Below are positions 1 to 6,557 of a stretch of DNA of 8,288 nucleotides, in pieces. This DNA is from an uncultured Bacilli bacterium (GTDB taxonomy: Bacteria > Bacillota_I > Bacilli_A > RF39 > UBA660). Numbering within the stretch: the first letter of the stretch is position 1; every line of letters begins with the position of its first letter. The DNA is taken from contig CASRZP010000061.1 of assembly GCA_949440065.1 (NCBI GenBank), forward strand, positions 1-8,288, written 5' to 3'. Under the pieces are notes generated by a model that had not been told where the DNA came from, made no database searches, and saw only the letters and a list, made by a program, of their open reading frames with translations. Made by a program: the position numbers and the translations under genes.

Positions 1-67
1 TAGTTAATTTTTGGTTAACAAAGCTTAGGCAAGTATCAAAATGATAAAAAGTCTTTATAAAATTCAT
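1..67 (-). CDS. 5' end of an unidentified gene (22 codons visible)
   Basis: An ATG at 67 opens a reading frame that stays open to the window edge and encodes 22 residues starting MNFIKTFYHF. A purine-rich ribosome binding site, AAAGGGAAG at 85-77, lies 9 nt upstream, and a good sigma-A-type promoter lies before that, so a real gene start is likely. The product is not recognised. The visible residues do not look like the start of MurE or MraY, the genes that usually follow spoVD in the dcw cluster. There is a faint resemblance to N-termini of small PAP2-type membrane phosphatases (an aromatic-Asp turn, then Asn-Gln-x-Leu), but 22 residues cannot support that call. The gene appears to be a separate transcription unit from spoVD. 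Confidence 0.5.
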   Translation of the reverse strand, partial: MNFIKTFYHFDTCLSFVNQKLT

Positions 68-102
68 CTTTTAACACTTCCCTTTCTATTTTTCATATCT
101 AT

Positions 103-131
103 ATTTTAACAAATTTCTACTTTCATTTCAA
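103..131 (-). promoter_or_regulatory. Predicted sigma-A promoter with extended -10
   Basis: Reading on the minus strand, TTGAAA (131-126) is followed after exactly 17 nt by TAAAAT (108-103). The -10 box is preceded by TGT, which fits the TGn extended -10 motif. Transcription would start near 96 and serve the gene that begins at 67. It lies immediately downstream of the spoVD stop codon. Confidence 0.6.
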
Positions 132-152
132 TACCATTTTCATCATTTGCTT

Positions 153-2060
153 TTAACTTCCTAAAAGTAAACGAATAGTACTTCCTTTCGCAATTCTCTC
201 CCCAGCTTTTGGACTTTGCTCAATTACTTTTGTTCCAACACCAGAGTATTCTACTTCAAAATCGCTCAATGCTTTAGTTGCTTCTTTTACATCCATACCA
301 ATCACATTTGTAACTTCTACATACACATCATCGTTCCATTGATAATCTTTCTCAATTCCTCCTTCTTGTTTTTCAATGCCTAAGGCTTCAATAATATCTA
401 ATAAAATACGCCTTGCAATTGGAGTGGTTGTGTAACTTGATAAAAGAGCTGTATTTTTAGGGTTATCAATAGCAATATATAAAATTGCCTGTGGGTTATT
501 TGATGGAACGATGCCAACGAAAGACATAATGTAATTATTGACTAAATAATGACCATTTTCTACTTTTTGGGCCGTTCCTGTTTTTCCTCCGATTCGATAT
601 CCGTCAATATAGGCAGCCTTTCCTCCACCTTTTGCTACAACACTTTCTAAGGCATAACGCATAATTTCACTTGTTTCTTCACTTATCGTTTTCCTTACCA
701 ATTCTTTATCAAATGTTTTTACAATACTATTGGTCTCTGGCTCTAAAATATTCTTAACTACAAAAGGTTTATATAAATTACCTCCATTTAATACAGCAGA
801 AACAGCAGCTACTTGCTGTATTGGCGTAACGGATACTCCTTGACCAAAGGCCGTTGTTGCTAGTTCCACAGGACCCACCTTCTCTAATGGGAAGATAATT
901 CCTGTTCCCTCACCATTTAAATCAATTCCTGTTTTGTTACCAAAACCAAATAAATCAAGATAGGAAAACAATTTTTCCTTTCCCAAAAGTTGTCCCATTT
1001 TCACAAATCCTGGGTTGCACGAATTTTCTAAAACCTGTAAAAACGTTTGATGCCCATGTCCTCCTGCTTTCCAACATTTAATTCTAGCATTTTCTACTTG
1101 CACAGAACCTGAATCATCAAAAGTATCTTTGAATAAATCAACTAATCCTTCTTCCACTGTAGCGGCAGTAGTAATAATTTTAAATGTTGAACCTGGCTCA
1201 TATGATGCCCATATGGGAAGATTTCTTGATAATTCTTCCATAGTATAATTTTGATAATTGTTAGGATCATAATTTGGTCTAGAACTCATCCCTAGTATTT
1301 CCCCGTTATTCGGATCAATGACCACAGCTAATGCCATATCAGGTTTAAACATATCCACAACATTATCTAACTCTCGCTCTAGAGACACTTGAATTTTATA
1401 ATCAATCGTTAACTGCAAATTCATCCCGTCTTGTGGTTTTAAGTAAACATCGGATAAATTTAAATTTCCCCCCTTAGCATCCGCAAAGTACTTAATCGCT
1501 CCTGCTTCTCCTGTTAAGTATTCATCATACTGTAACTCTAATCCCGCTAAACCTTGATTATCAATTCCAACGTAGCCTAAAACATGGGATAAGCTATTTC
1601 CATAAGGATAATAACGTTTCGCTTCCTTGACTAAATACACTCCAGGTAAATTTAACTGTTCAATCTTATCTGCCACTTCATAAGAGAGTCTTCTACCTTC
1701 TGGATGCACCCTTTCAATAGAAGTTTTCTTAGTCACATGCTTATCCATTTCTTCTTTACTAACACCTAAAATTTCTGCTAGTTTTATTGATGTTTGTTCT
1801 TTATCTTGAATTTGATTAGGGATTAACACTAAACTAGTAGTCGTTAAATTATCCGCTAGAATAACACCGTTTCGATCTAAAATCAACCCACGATTTGCTT
1901 CAATGGGTAAATCTCTACTCCATAAATCATTAGCAAGACTCGATAAACGTTTATAATCAATCAACTGAATATAAAATACTTTAAAAATAATTAGAAAAAA
2001 CAACAAAAAAATAATAATCATTACAATTTTAATTCTTGCATCTACTTTTTTAGTAAACAT
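153..2060 (-). CDS. spoVD: SpoVD-like sporulation class B penicillin-binding protein (transpeptidase)
   Basis: A membrane-anchored D,D-transpeptidase of 635 residues that, by family, cross-links peptidoglycan of the spore cortex in the space between mother cell and forespore. Residues 11-30 form the single membrane anchor. A class B dimerisation domain follows, containing an RG-x-I-LDRNG motif near 57-65. The transpeptidase domain carries SxxK at S291-K294, SxN at S347-C348-N349 and KTG at 493-495. One PASTA domain closes the protein at about 581-635. The one-PASTA layout, the paired cysteines C329 and C348, and the length match B. subtilis SpoVD (about 646 residues) better than a vegetative PBP2B. 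The ATG at 2060 is chosen because GAGGTGG sits just upstream and the family's basic N-terminus plus anchor begins there; a longer start at 2120 would add 20 residues without a good ribosome binding site. It is separated from pbpB by about 2.3 kb of unrelated DNA, unlike in Bacillus. Confidence 0.93.
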   Translation of the reverse strand: MFTKKVDARIKIVMIIIFLLFFLIIFKVFYIQLIDYKRLSSLANDLWSRDLPIEANRGLILDRNGVILADNLTTTSLVLIPNQIQDKEQTSIKLAEILGVSKEEMDKHVTKKTSIERVHPEGRRLSYEVADKIEQLNLPGVYLVKEAKRYYPYGNSLSHVLGYVGIDNQGLAGLELQYDEYLTGEAGAIKYFADAKGGNLNLSDVYLKPQDGMNLQLTIDYKIQVSLERELDNVVDMFKPDMALAVVIDPNNGEILGMSSRPNYDPNNYQNYTMEELSRNLPIWASYEPGSTFKIITTAATVEEGLVDLFKDTFDDSGSVQVENARIKCWKAGGHGHQTFLQVLENSCNPGFVKMGQLLGKEKLFSYLDLFGFGNKTGIDLNGEGTGIIFPLEKVGPVELATTAFGQGVSVTPIQQVAAVSAVLNGGNLYKPFVVKNILEPETNSIVKTFDKELVRKTISEETSEIMRYALESVVAKGGGKAAYIDGYRIGGKTGTAQKVENGHYLVNNYIMSFVGIVPSNNPQAILYIAIDNPKNTALLSSYTTTPIARRILLDIIEALGIEKQEGGIEKDYQWNDDVYVEVTNVIGMDVKEATKALSDFEVEYSGVGTKVIEQSPKAGERIAKGSTIRLLLGS

Positions 2061-2076
2061 AAGCCACCTCTTGTAA

Positions 2077-2105
2077 AGTATATGAAGATAAAAAAAGAGT
2101 AATTC
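2077..2105 (-). promoter_or_regulatory. Possible sigma-E-type promoter of spoVD
   Basis: On the minus strand GAATTAC (2105-2099) is followed after 14 nt by CATATACT (2084-2077). This partly fits the B. subtilis sigma-E consensus (KMATATT, 14-15 nt, CATACAMT), with about 4 of 7 and 6 of 8 positions. Transcription would start around 2070, leaving a very short leader that still contains the spoVD ribosome binding site. B. subtilis spoVD is known to be sigma-E dependent, which makes the match plausible, but the -35 is weak and AT-rich DNA gives chance matches. Confidence 0.35.
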
Positions 2106-2117
2106 GCCAAAAATTAC
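2090..2117 (-). terminator. Weak predicted terminator after the SGNH-like gene
   Basis: On the minus strand GTAATT (2117-2112) and AATTAC (2104-2099) form a 6-bp stem with a 7-nt loop, followed directly by TCTTTTTTT (2098-2090). The stem is AT-rich, so termination would be weak or partial. It would end transcripts of the upstream SGNH-like gene. It overlaps the putative -35 region of spoVD. Confidence 0.4.
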
Positions 2118-2202
2118 CACTAATCATCTTTTTCTATAACTATTTAAAAAGTCGATGAACTAAAATCTGTTCCTTAGACATAATTTCATATTGTGATTCA
2201 TA

Positions 2203-3402
2203 CTATCTACTTTTTTGTAATACTTTTTTAATTAATGAGATTTCTTCTAATACATCATCTACTTGTTCTTGATAGACTTTATTAGAATATCCTCCATCAA
2301 TATCATTTCTTAATGGTTCTTCTTTTAAACTAGCTAGATAAATTTTCATATTTTCTAAAGTACCTGATAAACCATTGTTTTCGATTGCTAAGTTAAACTC
2401 TTTCTCCTCATCTTTTTGATCAGATACAAAATGATTTCCTACTCTTTCCATAATCATTTTGGCTAGTGCTTTATGTCCATCGCTAGTTAGCCCGCCTTTA
2501 TCTATAGCATAAGGACAAACGTCTTCCAATTCTTCCATGGTAATACATAAAACTTGATACTTCTTACATAACTCTTTTAATTTTTCATTATATTGATTGA
2601 TTCCGTCAATTAAGATTTCATTTTGTAAACTTTTTAAATTTCTAGGAACAAAAATAGAAGTTGTTACAATTTGACTATTAGCGTTAGTTGCTAAAATATT
2701 TTTAAAATTATTTTCTATCTTAGCTATTACTTGATTGATTTCTTCGATATCGATAATTTTATTTACCGTATACATATATTTCATAGATAAATTTCCATTA
2801 CTATCATATTGTTCTAAGTCATATAACCCATGATAAATATTAGAAAACCAATCATTTTGTCCAGAATTATAAAGTATAATAGGTTGACTACTAGTAGCAA
2901 GTAGTTCTGTTAAATGATACTTTTCTAAGGTCTTATCTATTTTTGCTAATTCTAAATGGGATAGTCCTTTTAAGATTGACGGATAATCTTCTATCCAATC
3001 TTGTTCACTTGCTACTTTATTTAACGCAACAATTTCTCCAATGGTTAGATTTTGTAATAAGTATTGATCAATATAAGTTGTATCATTAAATCTACGAGAA
3101 GACAAATTCACGTTATTTACTTTTAATTTTCCATCAGCATTTAATGTATTAGCAATATAATCAGGATAACTAGTAGTAGTAAATATGCCATTAGTATTTA
3201 ATCCTCGCTCATCATTAAGTGTAACAATTGTTAGTTCATCCTGGTATTGTGTTTGAAAAGATGCTAAACATTCTTTAGTAATATTTACCTTTCCAACTGA
3301 GGTAGTTTTACTAATGGCAAAGCCTGTAAGGGAAATAGTGGCAAGAGAAATTGCCATAGTTGTAGTCAAAAAAAAGAAGGTATCTTTGTCTTTATTTTTC
3401 AT
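2203..3402 (-). CDS. Secreted or membrane-anchored SGNH-hydrolase-like protein with degenerate catalytic motifs
   Basis: A 399-residue protein with a basic start and a hydrophobic stretch at about 9-30, which is a signal peptide or membrane anchor, so it probably acts outside the cell. The rest resembles the SGNH/GDSL lipase-esterase fold as in Firmicute YpmR-like proteins. Block I is ELTIVTLNDERG (56-67), block II NVNLSSRR (97-104), block III LYNSGQND (177-184), and block V D301 through GHKALAK (309-315). Aligned by eye, the nucleophilic Ser of GDS becomes E65, the block II glycines become S101 and R104, the block III Asn is kept (N183), and the His of DxxH becomes G304. The protein is therefore probably not an active esterase; a binding or structural role is inference. 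About 75 charged residues extend past the fold at the C-terminus. It has a strong promoter and AAAGGAG ribosome binding site, lies between a surface-protein pseudogene and spoVD, and looks independently expressed. The fold call is moderate. Confidence 0.6.
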   Translation of the reverse strand: MKNKDKDTFFFLTTTMAISLATISLTGFAISKTTSVGKVNITKECLASFQTQYQDELTIVTLNDERGLNTNGIFTTTSYPDYIANTLNADGKLKVNNVNLSSRRFNDTTYIDQYLLQNLTIGEIVALNKVASEQDWIEDYPSILKGLSHLELAKIDKTLEKYHLTELLATSSQPIILYNSGQNDWFSNIYHGLYDLEQYDSNGNLSMKYMYTVNKIIDIEEINQVIAKIENNFKNILATNANSQIVTTSIFVPRNLKSLQNEILIDGINQYNEKLKELCKKYQVLCITMEELEDVCPYAIDKGGLTSDGHKALAKMIMERVGNHFVSDQKDEEKEFNLAIENNGLSGTLENMKIYLASLKEEPLRNDIDGGYSNKVYQEQVDDVLEEISLIKKVLQKSR

Positions 3403-3447
3403 TTGTATCGCTCTCCTTTAAAGTAGCTCTTTTTTTAGTGCCTTCAA

Positions 3448-3476
3448 AGTATAGCATACGAGTAAATAAAAGTCAA
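3448..3476 (-). promoter_or_regulatory. Strong predicted sigma-A promoter of the SGNH-like gene
   Basis: On the minus strand TTGACT (3476-3471), a 17-nt spacer and TATACT (3453-3448) form a near-consensus promoter, and the -10 is preceded by TGC, fitting the extended -10 motif. Transcription would start near 3441, giving a leader of about 39 nt that carries AAAGGAG ahead of the ATG at 3402. Confidence 0.75.
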
Positions 3477-3494
3477 ATGATTTTCTTTCTTTTT

Positions 3495-3999
3495 TTATTC
3501 AGCAGTGATAATAATACTTCCTATCGTTCCTGTTACAAAGGACTCTCCTAAAGAATATCCTTCTAACACATTCGTCCAGTCGATACTCCTACCTGTTTTA
3601 TTAACAATTTTTTTTAGCGGATTATCTAGAAATGAATATGATCCTATCACTGTTACATTTTTAGGAATCACTATATTTTCTATTTTATTAAATGCTAAGG
3701 TGTAACTAGCAATTTCTACTAAACTATCTGGTAAAATCACTTCGGTAACGCCCAAACTAGCAAAAGCCAGGGAACCTAATTTTGTTATTCCCCCTTTCAT
3801 CACTCATGGGATATGCTTCATTTAAAATGATTCCCGTTTTACCTTCTGTATACGTTAACATAATCGTACTAGATTCAATTACGTTTTACACCATTCCTTC
3901 TTGGGTAAAGGTAAACGCTGCAAAAGTTACCCCAACGGTTATTACTATTAATAGTAAAATCATTCCTAATGATAATATCATCTTTTTCTTATTTTGCAT
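3495..3999 (-). pseudogene. Broken surface-protein gene: TasA/SipW-type N-terminus plus BspA-like LRR C-terminus
   Basis: AAGGAG (4014-4009) precedes an ATG at 3999. The first 37 residues have a lysine-rich start, a long hydrophobic core and TVGVTFAAFTFTQEG, typical of TasA-like proteins processed by SipW-type signal peptidases. A TAA at 3888-3886 stops the frame; a single C-to-T change from CAA (Gln) would explain it, and the sequence beyond continues sensibly in the same frame (NVIESSTIMLTYTEG, then AYPMSDE). Near 3800, at an AAAGGGGG run, homology moves to another frame. From there to 3495 it encodes about two and a half 22-residue LRR_5 repeats (LGSLAFASLG..., IASYTLAFNK..., IGSYSFLDNP...) and a closing IVNKTGRSIDW segment. 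The LRR piece has only a GTG at 3803 and no ribosome binding site suited to it, so it is not an independent gene. The domain normally lying between the two halves seems missing, suggesting an internal deletion as well. Intact relatives would be secreted adhesin-like proteins. Confidence 0.75.
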
Positions 4000-4028
4000 A
4001 TTTTAAAACTCCTTACTATTCTTTATCT

Positions 4029-4059
4029 AGTATACCCTTAAATGAAATAAAATTCTCAA
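4029..4059 (-). promoter_or_regulatory. Possible promoter of the surface-protein pseudogene
   Basis: On the minus strand TATACT (4034-4029) is a good -10 box, but the best -35, TTGAGA (4059-4054), is 19 nt away, which is longer than ideal. It is correctly placed about 30 nt before the start codon at 3999. Confidence 0.35.
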
Positions 4060-4097
4060 ATGTTAACTAGAATTTAATTTTTTCTTTTTAATCACAT

Positions 4098-4127
4098 AAA
4101 AAAGAATGGAAAACTTGTCCCGTTCTT
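4098..4127 (-). terminator. Rho-independent terminator of the small ORF and perhaps of the mra operon
   Basis: On the minus strand AAGAA-C-GGGA (4127-4118) pairs with TTCC-A-TTCTT (4111-4102) around a 6-nt loop, with one C/A mismatch and one G-T wobble. Counting the last two stem bases, the hairpin ends in six Ts. The stem starts inside the TAA stop codon of the 48-codon ORF. No other convincing terminator lies between pbpB (end 4402) and this point, so pbpB read-through transcripts could end here too. Confidence 0.6.
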
Positions 4128-4272
4128 AAAACCATGGTGTGATAACTTTATATTGAAAGCCCCCCGTTGACTTTTGGTTAATTTTTATATTTGAGATGTA
4201 GTATATTTCTTGGACAGTTTTTACAAAGGGTCTATTATCCATTTCTAGAGTGCTTTCCTCTACTTTTTTCAT
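4126..4272 (-). CDS. Small unrecognised ORF of 48 codons with its own promoter and terminator
   Basis: An ATG at 4272 opens a 48-residue frame that begins MKKVEESTLEMD and ends GGFQYKVITPWF before TAA at 4128-4126. The support is architectural: an extended -10 promoter lies about 36 nt upstream, a GTGGTGG stretch sits 4 nt before the ATG, and a hairpin plus T-run overlaps the stop codon, so the whole forms a compact transcription unit of about 240 bp. There is no signal peptide or membrane segment; the N-terminal third is acidic and the rest polar and aromatic with a hydrophobic tail. I do not recognise the family. The region 4126-4330 could instead be a non-coding RNA, or the frame could be a remnant of a larger gene. 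The frame contains a GGGGGG run (4161-4166). It lies just after pbpB, where B. subtilis has spoVD. Confidence 0.45.
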   Translation of the reverse strand: MKKVEESTLEMDNRPFVKTVQEIYYISNIKINQKSTGGFQYKVITPWF

Positions 4273-4307
4273 ACATCCACCACTACTTTCCTATCTTTAT
4301 ACGTTTA

Positions 4308-4336
4308 ATTTTATCATCTCTTACCATACATTTCAA
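4308..4336 (-). promoter_or_regulatory. Predicted sigma-A promoter with extended -10 ahead of the small ORF
   Basis: On the minus strand TTGAAA (4336-4331), exactly 17 nt, then TAAAAT (4313-4308), with TGA directly before the -10 fitting the TGn motif. Transcription would begin near 4301, about 29 nt before the ATG at 4272. Both hexamers and the spacing are identical to those of the promoter at 131-103. Confidence 0.6.
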
Positions 4337-4401
4337 TATTTTGTTTACTTTTAGTAATTTTTCTTTTTTTATTTTCTAACTCATTTATCTTAAATAAAAG
4401 A

Positions 4402-6555
4402 TTAACCTTCCTCATTTTGTTGTTTCATTGGAGATAACTCTAAAACAATTTCCATCGTATTAGTAATTGGTGTCCCTTCCATTATACTTTGGCTTACCAC
4501 ATACCCACTGCCATTTGCCTGATAAGGAACTTTTACTAAGTTAAAGTACGTTGCTACCTTTTTTAATGACCAGTGCATCATATTAGGCATTACTACTTCA
4601 CTTCCATTAGTGACTAAATACACTTCACTTCCAGAAGAGATGGAAGTTCCCTCCATTGGATACTGACGAATTACTTTGTTGCCATTTCCAATGATGATAG
4701 GAGTTAGATTTAACGATACTATTTCATTTTTAACTTGTTCAACATCTAAATTGATATATTTGCTAAGTTTTTCTACCTTTACTTCATGATCAACCGTTTC
4801 TAAATCAGTTCCTAGATATTTACTTACATTTTGCACCACATCTTTTACTGCTGTAGTAATTGGCTTAGCACTTCCTTCATCAGGTCGTTTTAGAGATGTA
4901 TAAATAATAATTTCGGGATTTTTTCCTGGATAAATACCAGCGAAGGAGGAAATGATTTGGTTAGCTCCCCATAAGTAGCCTCCCCCATTTTCTGAGGCAA
5001 TCTGGGCTGTTCCTGTTTTCCCAATTAAATCAAATCCATCCATTCGATAGCCTGATCCAGTGTATCCTCGCTCATTTACCGTAGCATCCATTAGTTCTAA
5101 AATCTTATTCACCGTATCAGTGGATGCCACTTGGGCAATTTCTTTTCGCTTGCCTTCTTCCACGACTTTATTGGTTTTCTTATCGATAATCTTTTTTACT
5201 AAGTAAGGTTTTAATAGCATTCCATCATTGGTTAGTGTAGTTAGGGCTTGAATATTTTGCATTGGTGTTGTGGTAATTCCTTGACCAAAGCCTGCATTAT
5301 ATATCTCCGTTTCATACTTAAAATTAATTTTTCCTGTTGCTTCCTTAGGAAGAGTAATTCCTGTTTTTGCTCCAAATCCTAGCTTTTTAAAGTATTTCCA
5401 TAACATTGATGAGGTTAGACCATTATTGAGTAAGTTTACCACTCCAACATTACTCGAATATTTAAATCCTTGATCGTAAGTAATATACCCCCATCCATTA
5501 CGATTCCAGTCACCAATTTCTGTTCCATCACTAGTAGTAAAAGTACCAGATTTAAAAGTATCTTCGCCATGATATACTCCGTTTTCCATCGCTGCCATAT
5601 AAGTAAAAATCTTCATCGTTGAACCTGGTTCATAAGGAACGGATACGTTAATATCTAAGTAATTGGTTAAATTTCTAAGATTAGGGTCAAATGATGGGGT
5701 TGTACTACTTCCTAAAATAGCTCCAGTTTTAGCATCAGCAACTACCATAGTTAGCCATTCAAAATGATAATTAGCAGCACTATTTTTCAAAGCCTGTTCT
5801 AGGAAAAATTGAATGTTGCTATCAATCGTTAAATAAATATCTTTTCCATCAATTGCAGGTTGTGTCATTTCTTTGGTATTAGCAATTTTATATCCTCGCA
5901 AATCTTTTTGATACGTAATAAAACCATCAGTACCTGATAAGATATCATCATAATAAGCTTCTAATCCAAGTTCCCCTTTCATTACCCCATTTTCGTCTGT
6001 TTTAGCATATCCTAAAATATAAGATAAAAAATCTCCTTTTGGGTAATATCTTTTTTGGGTTTCTATAAAATCAATGCCTGGAAGGTTTAAATCTAATATT
6101 TTATCTTTAACTAGCTCGGTTAATCCTTTTCCGTTGCTCCCAAACTCTGTTTGATAAACATCCTCTTTAGATAAATAGGTTATGATTTGATCATAAGAAA
6201 TATTTAAAATGGGAGCAAGTAATTCAGCTGTTTTTTCTTTTTCTACTACGTGCATTGGACGATCGGGATTTTCTGTTCTTTTCGGATCAAGGTAGGCAAT
6301 AATGGTATAAGAAGATACATTTTGGGCTAGTACTTCCCCATTACAATCATAAATCGTTCCTCTTTTAGCAGGAATTATTTCTGTTTTTGTTGTTCGTTTA
6401 CTAGCTAAAGTTGCTAAATTCACATCGTCTATTTTATCAAATAATGCTAACTGACTTAAACGTAGAGCCATAATAACAAACAAAAAAAGAGCAAAGACAA
6501 CCACAAATTTGCTAATTTTAATCGTGTTTCTAGCTTCCTTTTTCTTTTTTTTCAT
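4402..6555 (-). CDS. pbpB: PBP2B-like septal class B penicillin-binding protein (transpeptidase) with two PASTA domains
   Basis: The essential division transpeptidase of Gram-positive bacteria, cross-linking septal peptidoglycan with FtsW, FtsL and DivIB. The 717 residues nearly equal B. subtilis PBP2B (716). A lysine-rich start precedes the membrane anchor at about 14-34. The dimerisation domain includes an RGTIYD motif near 65-70. The transpeptidase domain has SxxK at S312-K315 (within PYEPGSTMK), SxN at S367-S368-N369 and KTG at 513-515, all intact. Two PASTA domains follow at about 595-650 and 653-708. The ATG at 6555 is 2 nt after the ftsL stop, and its ribosome binding site (AGGAG) lies inside the last ftsL codons, so the two genes are probably translationally coupled. 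Gene order and the double PASTA point to pbpB (ftsI type) rather than spoVD. No terminator follows immediately. Confidence 0.95.
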   Translation of the reverse strand: MKKKKKEARNTIKISKFVVVFALFLFVIMALRLSQLALFDKIDDVNLATLASKRTTKTEIIPAKRGTIYDCNGEVLAQNVSSYTIIAYLDPKRTENPDRPMHVVEKEKTAELLAPILNISYDQIITYLSKEDVYQTEFGSNGKGLTELVKDKILDLNLPGIDFIETQKRYYPKGDFLSYILGYAKTDENGVMKGELGLEAYYDDILSGTDGFITYQKDLRGYKIANTKEMTQPAIDGKDIYLTIDSNIQFFLEQALKNSAANYHFEWLTMVVADAKTGAILGSSTTPSFDPNLRNLTNYLDINVSVPYEPGSTMKIFTYMAAMENGVYHGEDTFKSGTFTTSDGTEIGDWNRNGWGYITYDQGFKYSSNVGVVNLLNNGLTSSMLWKYFKKLGFGAKTGITLPKEATGKINFKYETEIYNAGFGQGITTTPMQNIQALTTLTNDGMLLKPYLVKKIIDKKTNKVVEEGKRKEIAQVASTDTVNKILELMDATVNERGYTGSGYRMDGFDLIGKTGTAQIASENGGGYLWGANQIISSFAGIYPGKNPEIIIYTSLKRPDEGSAKPITTAVKDVVQNVSKYLGTDLETVDHEVKVEKLSKYINLDVEQVKNEIVSLNLTPIIIGNGNKVIRQYPMEGTSISSGSEVYLVTNGSEVVMPNMMHWSLKKVATYFNLVKVPYQANGSGYVVSQSIMEGTPITNTMEIVLELSPMKQQNEEG

Positions 6556-6557
6556 GC

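Noticed and set aside
2061..2120. Longer spoVD with 20 extra residues from 2120
   Set aside because: The extra segment covers the hairpin, T-run, possible promoter and the ribosome binding site of ATG 2060, and is not part of the family.
3505..3705. Plus-strand ORF of 66 codons
   Set aside because: It is antisense to the LRR part of the pseudogene and has no recognisable domain.
3495..3803. LRR ORF of 102 codons as an independent small gene from GTG 3803
   Set aside because: No ribosome binding site precedes the GTG, the ORF lacks a signal peptide needed by this kind of protein, and upstream sequence carries the matching N-terminus in another frame.
3782..4006. Plus-strand ORF of 74 codons
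   Set aside because: It is antisense to the signal-peptide part of the pseudogene; its hydrophobicity mirrors that segment.
4155..4180. Stem between AAAGTC and GGCTTT around the G-run as a terminator
   Set aside because: Short stem with two wobble pairs and no T-run after it on the minus strand.
4191..4379. Plus-strand ORF of 62 codons, rich in Phe
   Set aside because: It lies opposite the minus-strand small ORF and its promoter; Phe and Leu richness follows from A-rich DNA on the other strand, and no ribosome binding site or promoter suits it.
4351..4401. Terminator directly after pbpB
   Set aside because: Only 5-bp AT-rich stems (ATCTT/AAGAT and TTACT/AGTAA) are present, without a T-run in the right place.
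4273..4401. T-box or other riboswitch leader ahead of the small ORF
   Set aside because: The predicted leader is only about 29 nt and no T-box signature (TGGNACC) or other known aptamer core is visible.
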